From the NCBI GenBank assembly GCA_936450465.1, contig OW388299.1, positions 43,225,548-43,289,547 of the forward strand: DNA of 64,000 nt, given 5' to 3'. The DNA is from Gibbula magus (Eukaryota; Mollusca; Gastropoda; Trochida; Trochidae). Each line of letters begins with the position of its first letter. Positions within the stretch are counted from its first letter, which is position 1. Below are positions 53,601-59,600 of the stretch, piece after piece. The position numbers and the translations under genes were made by a program. The notes beneath the pieces are model-generated. The model was not told the DNA's origin, made no database searches, and saw only the letters and a program-made list of their open reading frames with translations.

Positions 53601-56600
53601 GGGCACTCATTACATTGTTACCGTGGTTTCATACTCTCTTCACCTGATGTGATTTTTACAGCTGCCAAGACCTGCAAATCTATTTTAGAGCGATCACGTC
53701 ACTTTTATATATTTATATAAGTTTAATCTGAATTTTCAGAATTGGAGAGAAATGTTCTTTTTATTTTATGTCTGATGCCTTTTTTTACATATATTTATAA
53801 ATGCTTTTTAAATATCTTCATAATTTAATTAAATGTCATATTTTATGCTATATCTTGTTTAATATCTTAGCAGTTTTAGAGAATGTATATAGTCTCTCAT
53901 AACCCTTCTTTACAGGGTGGCTCTTCATTGTTTTATTGTAATTTTTCATGATTGTAATTTTACTGAAGTGTCAAGGTGAGACTCAAATAAAGACTCTGTC
54001 TGTCATCTTTGGTTACCCAGGGTTTTATATATGCTCCGTTACTCTCCACCATATCTGCCCCGGGGTACCCCATCAGAGAAATCTGTACTCAAATTACCCA
54101 CCCTTGGCCTGCGAGCCAATGACAATTCATATCTCTTCATTGCAAAGCATGAACCTCCTCCTCAAGCGGTCATTTTATTAGCCATTTCCCATGACCATTT
54201 CCATCCTATCCTATCGTGCATTTTCATAGGTTACTGATTTCATCACGCCGGTCAAGGGTGGGTAATTTGAGTGCAAATTTTTCTGATAGAGGGTCCATGG
54301 GGTGATATATTGGAGAGTAACAGAGGATATATAAACCTTGGGTAACCGAGAATGTCTATCTGTCTGTCTACAATAAATTCATACCTGCAAGTGGTGAGAT
54401 ACGTGGTGATGGCCGACTCCATGTAGTGATGGGGGTACTGTCTCTGACTCTGACTACCAAGCATGAAGATAGATAGACTGGCCATTTCCTGAAATAAATA
54501 CAAAATTATTTGTTGAAAGGCGTGGATTGAGTTTTATATACAAATTAAATATCATGAAAATATACAAGGGGTATAGATAATAGAACCGTATTTCATTCTT
54601 TCTAAACTAATCAAGACATTCCACCTGATGAAGGAATGAGTATGTACTCCAAAACGTCGTGTATGTTCACATTAAAGAAGTTGTTATCCAGAAAGATCTT
54701 CCTGTTCAGACATTTGTTTGTATAATTTGATTAATATAATTATCAACTTTGCACAAGATGTGTTAAATAATGATTTTGTGATTCTGGACAAGTTAAGTTG
54801 AGGATGAAGAATGACCACTAGGGCTATTTTGAGGTAGCAGATTCCTCCAGCAATAAATATCCAAAGTTTCTTGCTTACATTCAGATTATGTTAACAGGTC
54901 AGTTTTTATCTATCTTCTAAACCAGTTTCACACAAAAGCGTTTCTCAAACAACAGCGACCTTTCATTTCTAGTATGGACTGATTTTTCCAATTGATGTGA
55001 TAACATTTCAGATATTTAGATTTTCTATGTTCCAGCTATGTCAAAGAATTTGAATTCAGATCAAACAGGCTGTTCTGGTGACTACACTAAAAAGTATCTT
55101 GCTTATGTCGTCGATTGACCTTTGTTGGTTTTACTCAGTTTCACATATTCACTTTAAAATGTCATATAAAAAGATTGAATTAGATTAAGTAAAGAATTTT
55201 GACTTAGGCAGTAACTGGTAGGGGAATATCCCAGACAGCGAACACAGTACCGTTTTTACGAAAAATACCATGTCTACATGACAAAATCAGACTATATACC
55301 ATCCTCGGTTACCCATGGTTTTATATATGCTCCGTTACTCTCCACTATATCACCCATGGGAAAACTTATTAGAGAAATCTGTACTAAAATTACCCGTCCT
55401 TGGCCGGCTCAATAGGATAAGACGGAATTGGTCAAGGGAGGTAACTGGTGATTGATGGCTAACAAAATCGCCTCGCGTGCTTTGCAACGAAGTGATATGA
55501 ATTGTCATTGATTCGTTGGTTCAAGCTGCTTAGCAGTTTGATTGGCTCACGACGGCCAAGGGCGGGTAATTTGAGTACAGATTTTTCTGATAAGGTTTCC
55601 CATGGGTGATATAGTGGAGAGTAACGGAGCATATATAAAACCATGGGTAACCGAGGATAACTATATACGTGCCTTATATATAATTCCACACCCGTACACA
55701 AATGGTTGATTCATATGCACAACTCTGAATGAATTTTTTATGACTTTCCTTTTTTTCTATTACTTTCTAATTCGGGCCTTATAAAATCGTAAATTCGAAA
55801 CAAGAAAATTCTATCTATATATGGACAAGAAGTTTGGCTTCACAATGATGTAAAAATTATTAGAATGCAACCTTTGGTTATAATTCTATAGCCATGTTAA
55901 GTTTGTCTTTGTTTCCACCTTTATAAAATCGTAAATACTGAATTAGATTAGGTAAAGATTTAAATACAAAACATACTAATGCCCCTGCAAAATGCAGCCA
56001 AGCGTGATCATTGTTGAAGTCACGTTTAGCAGTGTGGTAGGTCTGGTAGCTGTAGTCGTACATCTGGAACAGGAATGCAAGGTCCGCCAGACGTCTCAGC
56101 TGTAGTTCCGGGGCTTCAGATGTGTATCTGTAATAGAAGATGTTGATAAAGTCGGCTCTGTATTATCAAAGTGACTTTTTAGAGTTTGAATAACCACCAT
56201 TCCCAGCCCAGGAAAGCCAATTGATAGTGAGGTGATTTGAGTTTTTACGCCATTTTCAAAATACACGGCTGCTAGTATTATTGCAGAGAGAAAGATCATA
56301 ACACCATTAAGGCTATGCATCAACTGGAACTAGCGAAACATGGGTTGTACTGTGCTGAATTCAGTGTAGCATTGCACCCAAATGTTACTGCATGTAGAAC
56401 AGTTCTCATCCTCGGTTACCCAGGGTTTTATATATGCTCCGTTTCTATCCACTATATCACCCATGGGAAATTTCATCAGAGAAATCTGTACTCAAATTAC
56501 CCGCCCTTGGCCGACGTGAGCCAATCAAACTGCTACGCAGCTTGGACCTGCAAGCCAATGACAATTTATGTCACTTCGTTGCAAAGCACGCGAGGTCATT

Positions 56601-59600
56601 TTGTTAGCCATCCGTCACCGGTTATCTCCCTTGACCATTTCCGTCTTATCGTATTGAGTATTTTTTTTGGTTACTGACTTCGTCACGCCGGCCAAGGGCG
56701 GGTAATTTTAGTACAGATTTCGCTGACAGAGTTTCCCATGGGTGATATAGTGGAGAGTAACGGAGCAAATATAAAACCCTGGGTAACCGAGGATGAACAG
56801 TTCTCTACAGCAGACAAAGTTGCAGAGCCCCTGGAGTTAACAGTTAGTGAAAAACATAGTGTGTGAAAAGGGCTAGTTACTAATCCTTTGAATACATATT
56901 TGTGTAACTTCTTTGATAGGCATTTTAGAAGTTTAGCTGATGAAAGTGAGGTGAGGTGAGTTCAAGAGTATTTCACTTATATCACGGCTGCTGGTATAAT
57001 TGCAGGGAGAAAGCCTGCAACGCCATGTAGCTATGCATTGCGGGGAAACCTACGAGCATCGGCTGGAACTAGCGAACCATTATACTGATGAAGAATAGAG
57101 ACTATTTTATGGATATACAACTTCTTTATTCTGCTTAGGCCTACACAGAATAAAGAAGTTGTATATCCATAAAATAGTTCTACATTCTACATATTGTGTA
57201 GCTGGAAAGTATGTGGGTTAAAATTTCAGACAAGGACTTGTCCGAATCACTCTGATATATAGCTACATGCTAACAGGTTGAGAAACAATGCTCAATCACC
57301 TACCATTCAAACCATTGATTTATCTGATAATTTGTAACTTCATTTTAAATACATCGGAACTATGTACTTACACTACTGAGGTATTTTGTGAGGCTTGTAC
57401 AGGTCCAGAGGGTTTATTGGATCCAAACCACCTCCTAGATGCACTGAATATGGACCTGTGGATCCCCTTTCTGGATGTGAGCTGCAACGAAAAGATCATC
57501 TCTGAACCATGAAACTTTAACTGGTACACGATCAGATGGTGACATGAATACTTGCAAACGCCATGTTGTCGGAAGTAACAACATGAAGTATCGTAAATCA
57601 ATAATAATTTCAAAATCCTTTTGACCCAGCAATTATTCAAAGAGATACTTTATTTCTAAGTCAAAATATGGAATTTTAAAGATTTGTTTACATGTGCATA
57701 TTTTAAATGAAGTTCTTGGTATTGGGTTAAATATTGTATAAATTTTCCAACTATCTAGTGACTCAATGAGTTGTATACTTTCTAGAGAGTTGAGATGAAG
57801 GGAGTTGAGATCTAGAGAGTTGAGATCTAGAGAGTTGAGATCTAGGGAGTTGAGATCTAGGGAGTTGAGATCTAGAGAGTTGAGATCTAGAGAGTTGAGA
57901 TCTAGAGAGTTGAGATCTAGGGAGTTGAGATCTAGAGAGTTGAGATCTAGAGAGTTGAGATCTAGAGAGTTGAGATCTAGAGAGTTGAGATCTAGGGAGT
58001 TGAGATCTAGAGAGTTGAGATCTAGAGAGTTGAGATCTAGGGAGTTGAGATCTAGGGAGTTGAGATTTAGAGAGTTGAGATCTAGAGAGTTGAGATCTAG
58101 GGAGTTGAGATCTAGAGAGTTGAGATCTAGAGAGTTGAGATCTAGAGAGTTGAGATCTAGGGAGTTGAGATCTAGAGAGTTGAGATCTAGAGAGTTGAGA
58201 TCTAGGGAGTTGAGATCTAGAGAGTTGAGATCTAGAGAGTTGAGATCTAGAGAGTTGAGATCTAGGGAGTTGAGATCTAGAGAGTTGAGATCTAGAGAGT
58301 TGAGATCTAGAGAGTTGAGATCTAGGGAGTTGAGATCTAGGGAGTTGAGATCTAGAGAGTTGAGATCTAGAGAGTTGAGATCTAGGGAGTTGAGATCTAG
58401 AGAGTTGAGATCTAGGGAGTTGAGATCTAGGGAGTTGAGATCTGGAGAGTTGAGATCTAGAGAGTTGAGATCTAGGGAGTTGAGATCTAGGGAGTTGAGA
58501 TCTAGAGAGTTGAGATCTAGGGAGTTGAGATCTAGAGAGTTGAGATCTAGAGAGTTGAGATCTAGGGAGTTGAGATCTAGAGAGTTGAGATCTAGAGAGT
58601 TGAGATCTAGGGAGTTGAGATCTAGAGAGTTGAGATCTAGAGAGTTGATATCGAAAATAAGATGTGACACTGAGATTAGCATCCAAGGGCAAGTAACACG
58701 CCTGAGGTTGAAATTTATGCTATACAATTATTAGTATGTATCATTAGACAAGGGGAAAATTATCATTCTATAGTCAGTTTGACTTCCACTTTTTCATCCA
58801 GCCTTGCGACTCATTTGACTCACCTGGTCATTCAGGATACGCATCTGTTTCTCTGCCCATGGTATCAATGCTCGCACCACAAACTCATGCATGAAGATCC
58901 GCAGCCTGTCCATATCGCTTGTCGTCAGACAGATCCCGTGCAGCCTCAGTTTGGTTTTCTCCTGGGAGACTGAACCTGTTGTGCTCCGCCCATCTTGATA
59001 GCCATTGGCTGCAGCAGTGGCGTCCCCGTCATGTGACACTGCTTGCTCCTCGACCTGCGGGAGTGTCTCTGGAGCGTGGAATGCAAGAGGATGGTCCATT
59101 GATGCCAGGTCACTAGAACTGCCGTGGCTAATACTGCTTAAATCTGTGAGAATATGATTTTAAGTAAGTTATTGCATATACCTTTATATATTTGGGCGCA
59201 TGAACTGTAAAATTTTTCAGAATTATTAAGAGAAAGTTGTCAATGTTCCATGAGTTGTTTTTTTTGTAAATTGAAAGTGAAGTGTGGTAATTTGTGGTAA
59301 TTTGGGGTTAAATGCTGCTTCCACGAATCACATGGTACCCAAACCTTGCATGTATATTCCTTTATATTTATGGGCTAAGGAATCAGAGACCACTATGTAA
59401 TGTCAGCATAGGAAAGTTAGAGAAATGCTGCAATCTTAAATTAGCCAGTGATGGAGACTGGCATAAGTTATGCCGTGCTAAGTGAAATTATTTGTCTCGC
59501 CATTTCTATTATGTAGCAAATTTGTTTCAAATTCACTGACACGGGTAACTTTTTTGTGAATTTTGTACTGAAAGGGGCTGTTCTGTCACGCTTTATTGTA

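Noticed and set aside
57633..58734. Three overlapping frames of 309-364 codons rich in Arg-Glu-Leu, Ser-Leu-Asp or Ser-Arg-Gln repeats
   Set aside because: They are a by-product of a stop-free 15-bp minisatellite, open on both strands and in several frames, inside a TRAPPC8 intron.
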